A DNA stretch of 34,750 nt from CAZXEU01 sp964639665. Its GTDB lineage: Bacteria > Bacteroidota > Rhodothermia > Rhodothermales > Bin80. The stretch's first letter is position 1. Every line of letters begins with the position of its first letter. The DNA lies in contig CAZXEU010000180.1 in the NCBI GenBank assembly GCA_964639665.1, positions 1 to 34,750 of the forward strand, in the 5' to 3' direction. Made by a program: the position numbers and the translations under genes. A model generated the notes under the pieces. That model was not told the origin of the DNA. It saw only the letters and a list, made by a program, of their open reading frames with translations, and ran no database searches. This document shows, one piece after another, positions 7,372 to 16,971 of the stretch.

Positions 7372-8409
7372 TTGGCGGTTCTTCGACCCCTTCTGTTGAT
7401 CCTGCTTTGGGCAGCATGGTGGCGCCTGGGTGCGGCGCAGCCGTATTATGCATATGTTGCTGCGGAATCCGAGGACGAGGTGGCGCTCATCAGCTTTGAT
7501 GGCACCAGTGCCCGTGTGGAAAAGACGATTGAAGTCGGCAGCATTCCAACCGAGATCGAGGGTCCGCATGGGCTGACCGTAAGCCGTGACGGGCGCCACT
7601 GGTACCTTTCGCTAGCGCACGGGCAACCCTATGGAAGGCTCATAAAGTACGCAACGCAAACGGATCACGTCCTCGCCGCCGTGGAGCTGGGCCTTTTTCC
7701 TGCTACTATGCAGGAATCGCATCTCACGGGCCTGGTGTATGTCGCGAACTTCGACCTCCACGGCAATGGCGGACCCGGGACCATATCCATCGTTGAGCCG
7801 ACACGGATGATTGAAATCGGCCGGACCAAGACCGGCAGCATGCCGCATGGAAGCCGGCTTTCGCCCGGCGGCGATCGGCACTATTCCGTTGCAATGATGT
7901 CCGGCGAATTGTTCGAAATCGACGCGCGCACCTTTGCAGTCTCCCGCCGGATGCCTACCCATTCGGAACCAGGTAGCAAGCCGACCTGGGTCGAGCCTCA
8001 CCCGCTCTTGGACTTGGCCTATGTGGCAAACAATGGCAAGGATGAAATCGCGGAGATTGATCTGGTTGCATGGGAAACATCCCGCCGAATGGCCGCCCCA
8101 GGCGGACCCTACAACCTGGGCATAACGCCGGATGGCCGCTATCTCTTTGCAACGCTCAAGGCTGCGGCGGCCACCGCAATCTTTGACCTAGCCGCCGGCC
8201 GGGAAATTGCTCGAATCGGCAACAGCCGCGAGATTCCCCACGGCGTCGCCATAACCGCTGACGGAGCATATGCCTTTGTGTCCGTGGAAGGAGTCGGCGC
8301 ACAGCCCGGGGCGGTTGACATTTTGGACATCCGGTCAAAGCGGCTGGTAGCCGTCGTGGAAACCGGCAGGCAGGCCGGTGGAATTGCCATCTGGAACAGG
8401 GGCGGCTAG
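7372..8409 (+). CDS. YVTN/YncE-type beta-propeller protein
   Basis: This 345-residue secreted beta-propeller has repeated blade motifs of the YVTN/YncE type: HGLTVSRDGRHWYLSL, PHGSRLSPGGDRHYSVAM, DLAYVANNGKDEIAEID, NLGITPDGRYLFATLK, and HGVAITADGAYAFVSVEG. The N-terminus is a signal peptide (LLLILLWAAWWRLGAAQ) cut before PYYAYVA. The start is a TTG at 7372, with TGAGG about 10 bp upstream. Such propellers bind ligands or accompany redox and surface proteins; no catalytic site is visible. It precedes the DUF58 gene by 62 bp on the same strand, so it may be the first gene of the VWA cluster or an independent gene. I cannot tell which from the sequence. Confidence 0.82.
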   Translation: MAVLRPLLLILLWAAWWRLGAAQPYYAYVAAESEDEVALISFDGTSARVEKTIEVGSIPTEIEGPHGLTVSRDGRHWYLSLAHGQPYGRLIKYATQTDHVLAAVELGLFPATMQESHLTGLVYVANFDLHGNGGPGTISIVEPTRMIEIGRTKTGSMPHGSRLSPGGDRHYSVAMMSGELFEIDARTFAVSRRMPTHSEPGSKPTWVEPHPLLDLAYVANNGKDEIAEIDLVAWETSRRMAAPGGPYNLGITPDGRYLFATLKAAAATAIFDLAAGREIARIGNSREIPHGVAITADGAYAFVSVEGVGAQPGAVDILDIRSKRLVAVVETGRQAGGIAIWNRGG

Positions 8410-8471
8410 GGCTGTACAATACCCTGACCCGGAGAACGACGGCAAGAGGATAGACCGTACAGCGAGCGCAT

Positions 8472-9371
8472 ATGCCGACCGCCAGCACACGCTTCATCGC
8501 GCCACAGGTACTGGCCCGCATTGCGGGCCTTGAACTGCTGGCGCGCGGTGTGGTCGAGGGATTCCTGGCAGGGCTGCACCGAAGTCCCTACAAGGGCTTC
8601 AGCGTGGACTTCATGGAATACCGGCCGTATACGCCCGGAGATGACCTGCAGCGCGTTGACTGGAAGGTCTTCGCCAGAACCGACCGCTACTATGTGAAGG
8701 AGTTCGAGGGAGAAACCAATGCGCGCCTGCATCTCCTGGTTGACTCAAGCGCCTCCATGGGATACTCGTCCGAAGGCCCCACCAAACTGGAGTATGCCTG
8801 TTTTCTTGCCGGCTCTCTGGCCTACCTCATTTCGCGCCAAGGAGATGCCGTCGGCCTTACGACATTTGATGTGCAGATACGCTCCGCTCTGGCTGCGCGC
8901 GCGGGCAAGGCACACCTGTTTTCGCTACTCGGCGAGCTTGAGAAAGCAACGCCGGCACATACGACCGCCCTCGGCAAGCCGCTGCACGAAATCGCCGACC
9001 TGCACCACCGCCGCGGCTTTATGGTCTTGATCAGTGACCTTCTGGCTGACCCGGAGCCGCTCGTGGATGCGCTCAAGCACTTTCGTTTTCTCGGGCACGA
9101 GGTGCTGGTATTTCATGTCCTGGATCCCCAGGAGGTGCAGTTCGATTTCTCGGACGTTATCGAACTGCTGGACCTGGAGACAGACGAGCGCATTATCGTC
9201 GATGGCAAGACCGCACAGCAATTGTACCGCGAGAATTTCAATCAGTATGCTGGCGGGATACGAAAGGCGTGCGGCCAGCTTGGCGTAGACTACGCCCTGC
9301 TGCAGACCACCGAACCGCTCGACCGCGCACTGTTCAACTACCTTTCTGCCCGGTCCCGACGTTCAGTCTGA
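8472..9371 (+). CDS. DUF58 domain protein
   Basis: This is a DUF58-family protein of 299 residues. The diagnostic motif is SVDFMEYRPYTPGDDLQRVD, followed by WKVFARTDRYYVKEFE, at residues ~44-79. After it comes a von Willebrand A-like fold with a MIDAS motif D91-S-S93-A-S95 (LLVDSSASMGYS) and a second acidic strand (MVLISDLLADPE). DUF58 proteins usually work with a MoxR AAA+ ATPase and with VWA membrane proteins, and are thought to help metal-dependent assembly or envelope stress responses. Here no moxR gene lies upstream. The BatA-like gene follows after 15 bp. The protein has no signal peptide and is probably cytoplasmic. Confidence 0.9.
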   Translation: MPTASTRFIAPQVLARIAGLELLARGVVEGFLAGLHRSPYKGFSVDFMEYRPYTPGDDLQRVDWKVFARTDRYYVKEFEGETNARLHLLVDSSASMGYSSEGPTKLEYACFLAGSLAYLISRQGDAVGLTTFDVQIRSALAARAGKAHLFSLLGELEKATPAHTTALGKPLHEIADLHHRRGFMVLISDLLADPEPLVDALKHFRFLGHEVLVFHVLDPQEVQFDFSDVIELLDLETDERIIVDGKTAQQLYRENFNQYAGGIRKACGQLGVDYALLQTTEPLDRALFNYLSARSRRSV

Positions 9372-9386
9372 ACCGTTCCGCACGCA

Positions 9387-11426
9387 TTGTCCTTCATCAC
9401 GCCGCTCTTTCTGATCGCCGCCGGCGCCGCGTTGCTGCCCGTACTTGCCCACCTGGTGCGCCGGCGGCAGACCAGGCGCATCCCGTTCAGTTCGTTGATG
9501 CTGGTTCAGGCCTCGCCGAAGGCCGTGGTTCGACGAAGGCGGCTCAAGGACATTCTTCTGCTGGTGATTCGCGCCACAATGCTGGTACTTCTCGCGCTGG
9601 CCTTTGCACGACCCTTTATTCCGGAGGAAAGCCTGCCCTTCCTGCCCGAGCGAGAGAATGAGTCGTTGGTTCTTCTGATCGACCGGTCGCTCAGCATGCA
9701 GGCGTACGACAGATTCGAGGATGCCCAGCGCCTCGCGCTGCGCCGCATTGATAACGCCGGAGCTAACGACGAAATCGCCGTCGTCGGCTTCAGTGATACT
9801 GCCGAGCAACTGACAGAACTAAGCGACGATGCTGCGCTGCATCGCGGCGTCATAGCATCCCTTCTGCCCTTGTTTAGAACGACGGATTTCCACGCTCCGC
9901 TGCGCCTAGCTGCAGACATACTGTTAGAGGCGCGCCACGAGGATCGGACTGTAGTGCTTATTTCGGATTACCAGCGGAGCGGGTTTACGGGCGCCCTGGA
10001 GAATTACTCGATTCCGGATGGCATCACGGTGGTAACCGAGTCGGTAGCGGACGCCCGGGATGAAAACAGCTTTTTCGAGGCGTTTGACCTGTCCATGCGG
10101 CGTGCGGCCGACACGGTATCCGTGGACCTGAGCACCAGAGTCAGGAACGATGGGCCCGAGAGTGCTGTGCAACTTTGGTCGGACGGCGAGAGAGTGGATG
10201 AGCGAGATCTTCCGGCGCTGACTAGCGCTGCCGCGTCCTTCCGCCACCTGGCCACTCGCATGGGGTACTTTCAGGGAAGCCTGCGGCTGAGTGAAGATGC
10301 GCTCCAGGCGGATAACACGTATTTCTTTACGTATCGAGTGGCCGCACGCCCCGTGGTGCTTGTCGTGGACACCGATCCCGACCTTCGCAATGCGTTTTTC
10401 CTCCGTACGGCCTTTGAATTGGGTGCGGCCGCCCAATTCACGTTCCGCCAGAGCAGCCGCCTGACCTCCTCCGCCTTGACGGACGTCAATGTCGTCTTTG
10501 CAGCGGACTTTCCGACACTGTCACAGGTGGAGATTGCTCTCCTGGAGCGCTTCGCCACCGCCGGCGGCGGGGTGATTTTGTCTTTCGGACCCAACACGGA
10601 TCTGGAGGGCTACGCTTCGGCCCTGCGGCAATTGGGCATAGCCGGTGATCAGCCCATGGAATTTCGGCAGTCAGAAGCCGGAGAAGACTTTTTGCTCGGG
10701 AGAATTGACGACAGGCATCCAGTCTTTGCCCCATTTGCCCGGTCCGGCACCGGCGCTATGCTCCGCCCGAAATTCCGACGCTACGTTCGCCTGATCCCGG
10801 ACTCTACTGCTACAGTGCCCGCCGCATACAATTCGGGAGACCCGTTCCTGCTGGAAAAGCGCCAGGAAGCCGGAAGATTGCTCGCGTTCACCTCAACCCT
10901 AAGTACGCTTTGGACGGACTTGCCGCTCAGCGGGGTCTTTGTCCCGCTGTTGCACCATGCAGCGGCGCACAGCTTCGAAACTGCAGCCGCGCAGGAGCAG
11001 TACGTTATCGGAGACGTCGTTTCTCTTCCGGGCACAAGCGGCGACGTGTGGGATGTCCGGGCTCCGGATGGCAACGTGTACAAAGTGGACGTTGACGAAG
11101 CGGAAAACGGCTTTTTTCGCGAAACAGAGCAACCCGGCCACTACGTAGCTGTCCAAGAGAGCCGGAGATTTCCGTTTTCCGTCAACACGGATCCTGCCGA
11201 ATCACTTCTGGAATTACGCGACGAGGAAGAAGCCTACGCCGCAGTGGCAGGCAGACCCGGCGTGTTGGCCCCCACGCCGGAGGAAGCCGCGCTCGTGCTG
11301 CAAGACGAAGAGCGAGAACAAAAACTGTGGCGCGCCGTGATTATGTTATTGATTGGCCTGTTCTTTCTGGAGACGTGGCTTGCCAACCGGCCACAGTTGC
11401 ACAAGACGCAAAGGCAGAATGCATAA
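9387..11426 (+). CDS. BatA-like VWA membrane protein
   Basis: The 679-residue protein opens with the BatA N-terminal signature (MSFITPLFLIAAGAALLPVL, then HLVRRR and IPFSSLMLV). A second membrane helix (residues ~55-77, LLLVIRATMLVLLALAFARP) follows. The VWA domain has the MIDAS motif D99-R-S101-L-S103 in LLIDRSLSMQ. A long extracytoplasmic region includes a segment like the glutamine-amidotransferase-type Rossmann fold (VVLVVDTDPDLRNAFFLRTA, then GGGVILSFGPN). A C-terminal helix (LWRAVIMLLIGLFFLETWL) ends the protein. The start is a TTG at 9387, supported by the family's MSF-PLFL opening. It shares coupling with the next gene through an 8-bp overlap. Function in the family is poorly defined; roles in aerotolerance were proposed for Bacteroides Bat proteins. 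Confidence 0.88.
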   Translation: MSFITPLFLIAAGAALLPVLAHLVRRRQTRRIPFSSLMLVQASPKAVVRRRRLKDILLLVIRATMLVLLALAFARPFIPEESLPFLPERENESLVLLIDRSLSMQAYDRFEDAQRLALRRIDNAGANDEIAVVGFSDTAEQLTELSDDAALHRGVIASLLPLFRTTDFHAPLRLAADILLEARHEDRTVVLISDYQRSGFTGALENYSIPDGITVVTESVADARDENSFFEAFDLSMRRAADTVSVDLSTRVRNDGPESAVQLWSDGERVDERDLPALTSAAASFRHLATRMGYFQGSLRLSEDALQADNTYFFTYRVAARPVVLVVDTDPDLRNAFFLRTAFELGAAAQFTFRQSSRLTSSALTDVNVVFAADFPTLSQVEIALLERFATAGGGVILSFGPNTDLEGYASALRQLGIAGDQPMEFRQSEAGEDFLLGRIDDRHPVFAPFARSGTGAMLRPKFRRYVRLIPDSTATVPAAYNSGDPFLLEKRQEAGRLLAFTSTLSTLWTDLPLSGVFVPLLHHAAAHSFETAAAQEQYVIGDVVSLPGTSGDVWDVRAPDGNVYKVDVDEAENGFFRETEQPGHYVAVQESRRFPFSVNTDPAESLLELRDEEEAYAAVAGRPGVLAPTPEEAALVLQDEEREQKLWRAVIMLLIGLFFLETWLANRPQLHKTQRQNA

Positions 11427-14400
11427 GTCCCGACGAACGATAGACTCCCTGGTCCGGGAAGTAAGAAAGCGCTACCTGCGCCGCGTCCTCCTGATGGGCA
11501 GCGCCATCAGCGTCCTTGCGCTACTGGTTTGCCTGGCCGCCTTATTCTTTCTATACACGCCGCTCCTGGATCGGCCGGTCGCATTCATGCTGGCTGTAAC
11601 AGTGGCAGCTGGCGGCATGGCATGGATTCTGGCACAGTTTCTGGTGCGGCCGGTGCTTCGAAGACCGAGTGACCGTCAGGTGGCGCTCTTTGTCGAGGAG
11701 CGCATACCCGACCTGGAGGATCGGCTAAATAGCGCCGTTGAAGCAGCGCAATTGGGCGAAGAGCCGCTGGTCGACAGCCTATTCGAGGATGCCGCCGCAT
11801 GGACCCGCCGCATAATGCCCGGCGACCTAGTCAGCCGCATGCGGGAACGGCTGTTCTTTTACGGCAGCGCCGTTGGTCTGGCCGCATTCCTTGTATTTGC
11901 GATGGTCAATCTGGAACAGATTCGCGTAACGGCCTCAGAGATAAACCTCGGCGAGCTTGTTCCACAGGCATTCATGACCGTTTCACCCGGTGATGTCAAT
12001 ATTGAAAAGGGCGAAACGCAGCAGGTCATCGCGAGCTTCAGGAACCCGTTCGACGACGAGGTGCTGATCGCCCACAAGCTCCCGGAGGGCACGTGGACCC
12101 GAACACCCATGCAGCCGGGAACCGACGGGACTTCCTTCCTGATGGAGTTCTTCGACATACAGTCCCCAATCGAGTACTATGTTGAGGCGGACGGCAAGCG
12201 ATCGGATCTCTTTCATATCTCGCTGTACGAGTTTCCGGCTGTTACGAGCATCACAGTAACGTACCGCTATCCTGCCTACACCGGACTGCCGGACCGAACC
12301 GACGAGGACAGCGGCGACATACGCGGTCCGCGGGGTTCACGCGTCGAATTAACCGTGCACGCGACGGAAGTGGCCACCGAGGCCGCCATGATGCTCGTTA
12401 GCGGCGGCAGCGTGCCGCTCGCGTCCACCGGCCCCGGCACTTTCAAGGGCTCCATTAGCCTCGAAGAAGATGATCTCTACACGGTTCGTCTTGTAGATGC
12501 CACGGGAAGCACAAACAAGTTTCCGGACCAGTACCAGATTGTGGCGGTCGAGGACGCCAAGCCGAGAATTACGATTCGCGATCCCGGCAGGGACACGCGT
12601 GCCAGTCCCGTTGAGGAAGTCCTCATTGCAGCCGACGCCGAGGATGACTACGCTGTTACGGACTTTGCAATGCGCTACTCGGTCAATGGCGAGCCGGAGG
12701 AAGAGGTTGATTTGCTTGCGGGCAGGAGTGGATCCTCCGTCTCTGGAGAAACGCTTCTGTTTCTCGAAGATTTTACGCTTCAGCCGGGGGACGTTATCAG
12801 CTATTATCTTCGGGCCCGCGACGCCTTCCAGGAGGAGGTGTCCGACATGTACTTCATCGAAGTCAGGCCCTTCGACCAGTCGTTTACTCAAGCCGTAAAC
12901 CAGGGAGCGGGCCAGCAGAATGCCCAGCAGCGCCAAAGTGGCCTGGTTGTCAACCAGCAAGAGATTATTGCAGCTACGTGGAGACTGCTCCGGCGCACGG
13001 ACAGGGGCGCGGATTTCGATGCCGCACTTGAAGCGCTTGTGCATGCGCAGCAAACCCTGCGGGACAACATTGCCTCTCGCATCGAGACAACGGCTCTTTC
13101 GCTCGAGCTTCGTGCCGATGAGACGCAGCGAAGGCTGGTCGAGTACTTGCAGGAAGCTGTTTCTGAGATGGAGACGGCAGTGGAAGATCTTGCCGATGGA
13201 GAGCTGCAGCGGGCGCTCACGCCCGAGCGCCGCGCCCTTAGCAATCTCCTCCGCGCAGACGCACTGAACACGGAGCGACAGGTTGCACAGCAGCAGCAGG
13301 GTGGCATGGGCGGCGGTATGTCGGCCACGGAGGAGCGCATGACAGAATTGATGGACCTTGAGCTCGATATCTCCAGGGACAAGTACGAGGTCCAGCAGCC
13401 GGGCTCTGCAGCCCAGCAGTCAGCGAACCAGCAGTCGCAGGAGCTGGACGAGGCCATGCAGCGCGTCAAGGATCTGGCCCAAAGACAGCAGAACCTCGTA
13501 AACGAAACCAATCCTGATCAGCTGCAGGGTGAGGACAGAAGACGGTTTGTTGACCGTCTACAGCGCGACCAGGAGGACCTCAGGCAGCAGGTAGGAGAAT
13601 TGACAGAGTCCTTGCAGCAGTCGGGCACGGAATCCATGCAGCGGCGCCTTGACCGCGCGGCGCGAAACATGGAGGAAGCCCAGCGAGCGCTCCGGCGTGA
13701 AAACATGAGCGAGGCGATGGGACGTCAGCAGCAGGCGCTTAATCAATTGCGCCAACTGGAGCAGGACATGCGCGTAGCGACACGGGGCTCGCTGCGTGAG
13801 CGCGTGGAAGGGCTGGATCGGGACATCGCTGACCTTGCCGAGAGAGAGCGCGAGTTGGCAAGCGACATTAGCCAGAGCGTCGAAGATGGATCAAGGGATA
13901 CGGAAGCGCTTGAAGCGGAGCGGGCTCAGATCCAGGAAGAAATGTCCCGCATCCTCCTTGAAGCCCGTGACATGGAGCGGCAGGCCCAGAATCAGGATCA
14001 GGAGCTGGCTACCGCACTGCGCAACTTGCAGCAACAGGCCATGCGGGGCCGGATTACCGACAACATGAGAGATTCCCGCGATGCCCTTCGCAACGGCTGG
14101 ACGGAGACGGCGGATCGAATCGAAGACGAGATTCTGGAAGGCCTCCAAGGGCTGGACGGCCCGCGTGAGGCACTCGCTCAAGGGCTGCCGGTATCCGAGG
14201 AGGAAGAACTTACCCGGAGCCTTGCGGACTTGCAGGCCCTTCGGTCGGAGCTGGAGCAGCTGGAGACGCAAAGCCAGCGGGCCGGCCAGGGTGACGGGCG
14301 TGCCCTGGAGGCGCGCCTTTCCCGGCAGCTCTCGCGCGCTCGCGAGATGGCTGAACGCCTCAGACAGGAGAATCCGGGCAATCAGGCCATGCAGCGTGCG

Positions 14401-14658
14401 CTGGCCGGCGTCCAGAACGCCCTGACGCGCGCTGACCATACCGGTGTGCTTCTGGACGAGGAATCAGCCGAGCAGTTTTTCGATGCCCGCTTCCTGGATC
14501 CGCTGTCAGAACTGGAATCGGAACTCTTGCAGCGGCTGGACTACCTACAGCTTGCCAGGCAACTGTACGGCGGCAGAAGAGATGACATTCCACCGGAGTA
14601 CAGGACCATGGTAGAGAAGTATTTCGAGTCCCTGTCGAAGCAGGCCCCGTCTCAGTAG
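11419..14658 (+). CDS. DUF4175-like membrane protein with long coiled coil
   Basis: The product is a 1079-residue protein. Two N-terminal membrane helices (residues ~23-48 and 54-76) and a third (~145-164) anchor a large extracytoplasmic part. Beta-rich, Ig-like segments follow (around VTSITVTYRYPAYTGLPDR and FAMRYSVNGEPEEEVDL). From about residue 490 onward the protein is a glutamine-, arginine- and glutamate-rich coiled coil of roughly 500 residues, broken by a glycine linker (GGMGGGMS). The layout matches DUF4175-type proteins that sit beside BatA/VWA genes. The frame is open from 11353, but ATG at 11419 overlaps the end of the BatA-like gene by 8 bp (ATGCATAA) and starts with the basic MHKSRRTIDS, so it is preferred. 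The likely role is a periplasmic scaffold for the VWA proteins. This is inferred from context. Confidence 0.8.
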   Translation: MHKSRRTIDSLVREVRKRYLRRVLLMGSAISVLALLVCLAALFFLYTPLLDRPVAFMLAVTVAAGGMAWILAQFLVRPVLRRPSDRQVALFVEERIPDLEDRLNSAVEAAQLGEEPLVDSLFEDAAAWTRRIMPGDLVSRMRERLFFYGSAVGLAAFLVFAMVNLEQIRVTASEINLGELVPQAFMTVSPGDVNIEKGETQQVIASFRNPFDDEVLIAHKLPEGTWTRTPMQPGTDGTSFLMEFFDIQSPIEYYVEADGKRSDLFHISLYEFPAVTSITVTYRYPAYTGLPDRTDEDSGDIRGPRGSRVELTVHATEVATEAAMMLVSGGSVPLASTGPGTFKGSISLEEDDLYTVRLVDATGSTNKFPDQYQIVAVEDAKPRITIRDPGRDTRASPVEEVLIAADAEDDYAVTDFAMRYSVNGEPEEEVDLLAGRSGSSVSGETLLFLEDFTLQPGDVISYYLRARDAFQEEVSDMYFIEVRPFDQSFTQAVNQGAGQQNAQQRQSGLVVNQQEIIAATWRLLRRTDRGADFDAALEALVHAQQTLRDNIASRIETTALSLELRADETQRRLVEYLQEAVSEMETAVEDLADGELQRALTPERRALSNLLRADALNTERQVAQQQQGGMGGGMSATEERMTELMDLELDISRDKYEVQQPGSAAQQSANQQSQELDEAMQRVKDLAQRQQNLVNETNPDQLQGEDRRRFVDRLQRDQEDLRQQVGELTESLQQSGTESMQRRLDRAARNMEEAQRALRRENMSEAMGRQQQALNQLRQLEQDMRVATRGSLRERVEGLDRDIADLAERERELASDISQSVEDGSRDTEALEAERAQIQEEMSRILLEARDMERQAQNQDQELATALRNLQQQAMRGRITDNMRDSRDALRNGWTETADRIEDEILEGLQGLDGPREALAQGLPVSEEEELTRSLADLQALRSELEQLETQSQRAGQGDGRALEARLSRQLSRAREMAERLRQENPGNQAMQRALAGVQNALTRADHTGVLLDEESAEQFFDARFLDPLSELESELLQRLDYLQLARQLYGGRRDDIPPEYRTMVEKYFESLSKQAPSQ

Positions 14659-14676
14659 GGTCGCCTTGCACGCGGT

Positions 14677-16971
14677 GTGGGCATGCTTGAGTCGTTGTTC
14701 AAATTCAGCCGCGTGCAGTTTGCGGAAGGTACTCTAGGATTCCTTCCCGGCCCAGCGGCCGCGTACCTGGCTCTGACATTCCTGCTGCTCGCCGGTGCGG
14801 TGTACGCCCTGTACACCCGGAGTCGAGCTCCAGCCCGCGTGCGCAATACTTCGCTTGCCCTTCGAATGGGAGCCTTGTTGCTGGTATTCCTGCCCCTGTT
14901 CGAGCCTGCGTTGATAACGCCTGACAATACGCCGGATGAGAACTTCGTAGCCGTGCTGCTTGATGCTTCGGCTAGTATGTCACTTGCCGATGTCGGCGAC
15001 GGTGAAGTCAGAATGGAGGCGGCGCGCAGTGTGCTACACGATGCCGAATCCGGCATACTGGCAGAGATCCGCCGTGATTTTCTGGTACGTACGTATGCAT
15101 TCGGCGAAGACGCTACCCGCATGGACTCACTTCCGGCCGAAGCCAGCGGAACGGAAACAAACCTTACCGCTGCCCTAGACCGCGTCCTTGCGGATTTTAG
15201 CGGACTGCCGCTTACGGGCATTGTACTGATTACCGACGGCGACGACAACAGCGCGGACGTACCTCTTGTGAAGGCAGACGAAATCAGGGACCTCGGCATT
15301 GGCCTGCACGTGGTCGGGCTTGGATCGGAGTACCACGAAAACGAGCGCGAAATCCTGGACATAGCCGCCGCCAAGGGTGTTGGCGACAATACCGGAGCTG
15401 AAATCGACCTCAAGGTACGCAGTTCAGCGGAGGAGACTTCTCCCGTGGCCTTCACCATTCTGGAGGAAGGCGAACCGGTATTTAGCGAGGACCGGACGCT
15501 GTCCGGCGGCGGCACGGTGGACCACTTGACGTTTTTCTTCGAGCCGGCCGTCAGGGAAGCGCATGCCTACCAGGTAACCATGGAGATCGCACCTGGAGAG
15601 CTTAATGCCGAAAACAACACGATCGACATCATGATTGACGCCCGGCGCGATACGCTGCGCGTCCTCTATTTCGAGGGACATCCGCGTCAGGATTTCAAAT
15701 TCATCAAGCGTGCCCTGGAAGGCGACCAGGTGATCCACTTTACGTCAATTACGCGCACCGGCACCGGTAAGCTCTTTCGCCAGGGAATCCGGTCGCCGGA
15801 GGAACTCGCCGGCGGGTTCCCTGTCCGGCCGGAAGATCTTTTTCAATTCAAGGCCATCATTCTGGGAGACGTGGAAGCCTCCATATTCTCCATCGAGCAA
15901 CTCTCCCTAATTGAAGAGTTTGTACGCGTGCGTGGCGGCGGATTTCTGATGACCGGCGGGCGGCAGTCCTTTGCCGAAGGAGACTACGGCCTGACACCCA
16001 TCGCAGATGTTCTGCCGGTATCGCTGGATCCTGCGCGCCGCCAGGTCTTGCCAGTGCGCTTTTCGGATCCGCTGGATCCGGAACCGGAGTCGCAGGGCTA
16101 CGCTTTTGTTCCTACAGCCGAGGGTCTTGACAGCCCGGTGCTCAAGTTCTCCCCTGATGCCGCAGCCAACAGACAGCTCTGGAGTGAGATGCCCGCGCTG
16201 ACCAGCATCAATTTTCTCGGGGCTGTCAAGCCCGGAGCCCAGGTGCTGGCACGCAAGCCCGACGACGATTACGGCGAAACAGAGCCGCTGCTTATTGTAC
16301 AGCGTTACGGCAAGGGCCGCAGCGCGGCGTTGCCCACCAGCAGCACATGGCGCTGGCAAATGCTACTGGAGGCCGAAGATGCGCGCCATGAGCGATTCTG
16401 GCAGCAGCTGGCCAGGTGGCTCGCCGCCGAGAGTCCGCATCGCGTTCAGCTGGATCTGGACCGTGAACGCCTTTCGCCGGGTGAGGAGCTCGGAGCAATC
16501 GCGCATGTGTACGAGCCCACGTATGTTGCCCTGGCCGGTGCCCAGGTGCGGGGCGAGCTTCGGGATCCGGAAGGGCGCATTCGCGAAGTCCGTTTTCAGG
16601 AGGACCTTACGTCGGGCGGCACTTATGAAGCGGCACTCGTGCCCCGGTCGCAAGGCATTCACGCCCTGTCGGTTTGGGCTGAAGCGGAAGGAGCAATGAT
16701 CGGGCGTCATGAGCGGTATTTTCTGGTAAGTCCGTCCAGGAGGGAATTCGATGACGCCACGCAAAAGCGCGACTTCCTGGAAGACCTTGCTGCCGGCTTC
16801 TACTATGAGCCGGCCGAGGCAATCAGGATCCCGGAAAACCTCCGCAGCCGCCGCACAAGCACGTCGGTATTCAAAGCGCAGTATCTTTGGGATATGCCGG
16901 CATTGTACTTTCTGGCTCTGCTGCTGCTGGTCTCTGAATGGTTCTATCGAAGGCGAAAGGGACTGCCATGA
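14677..16971 (+). CDS. VWA protein with glutamine amidotransferase-like domain
   Basis: This 764-residue membrane protein has two N-terminal helices (residues ~28-46 and ~60-80). A VWA domain follows with MIDAS D96-A-S98-A-S100 (VLLDASASMSL) and an acidic strand IVLITDGDDNS. After a beta domain, a class-I glutamine-amidotransferase-like Rossmann fold begins (LRVLYFEGHPRQDFKFIKRA). It continues with LFQFKAIILGDVEA and RGGGFLMTGGRQSFAEG. The nucleophile-elbow cysteine expected in active amidotransferases is absent (GGRQSF), so this domain is probably non-catalytic. A C-terminal helix (MPALYFLALLLLVSEWF) precedes the basic end. The start is GTG at 14677; ATG at 14683 is also possible. The gene is 18 bp after the coiled-coil gene and its stop overlaps the next start (ATGA). 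Confidence 0.85.
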   Translation: MGMLESLFKFSRVQFAEGTLGFLPGPAAAYLALTFLLLAGAVYALYTRSRAPARVRNTSLALRMGALLLVFLPLFEPALITPDNTPDENFVAVLLDASASMSLADVGDGEVRMEAARSVLHDAESGILAEIRRDFLVRTYAFGEDATRMDSLPAEASGTETNLTAALDRVLADFSGLPLTGIVLITDGDDNSADVPLVKADEIRDLGIGLHVVGLGSEYHENEREILDIAAAKGVGDNTGAEIDLKVRSSAEETSPVAFTILEEGEPVFSEDRTLSGGGTVDHLTFFFEPAVREAHAYQVTMEIAPGELNAENNTIDIMIDARRDTLRVLYFEGHPRQDFKFIKRALEGDQVIHFTSITRTGTGKLFRQGIRSPEELAGGFPVRPEDLFQFKAIILGDVEASIFSIEQLSLIEEFVRVRGGGFLMTGGRQSFAEGDYGLTPIADVLPVSLDPARRQVLPVRFSDPLDPEPESQGYAFVPTAEGLDSPVLKFSPDAAANRQLWSEMPALTSINFLGAVKPGAQVLARKPDDDYGETEPLLIVQRYGKGRSAALPTSSTWRWQMLLEAEDARHERFWQQLARWLAAESPHRVQLDLDRERLSPGEELGAIAHVYEPTYVALAGAQVRGELRDPEGRIREVRFQEDLTSGGTYEAALVPRSQGIHALSVWAEAEGAMIGRHERYFLVSPSRREFDDATQKRDFLEDLAAGFYYEPAEAIRIPENLRSRRTSTSVFKAQYLWDMPALYFLALLLLVSEWFYRRRKGLP

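Noticed and set aside
7372..8409. A MoxR ATPase expected upstream of DUF58
   Set aside because: The gene in that position is a beta-propeller; no Walker A or B motif is present in it or elsewhere in the window.
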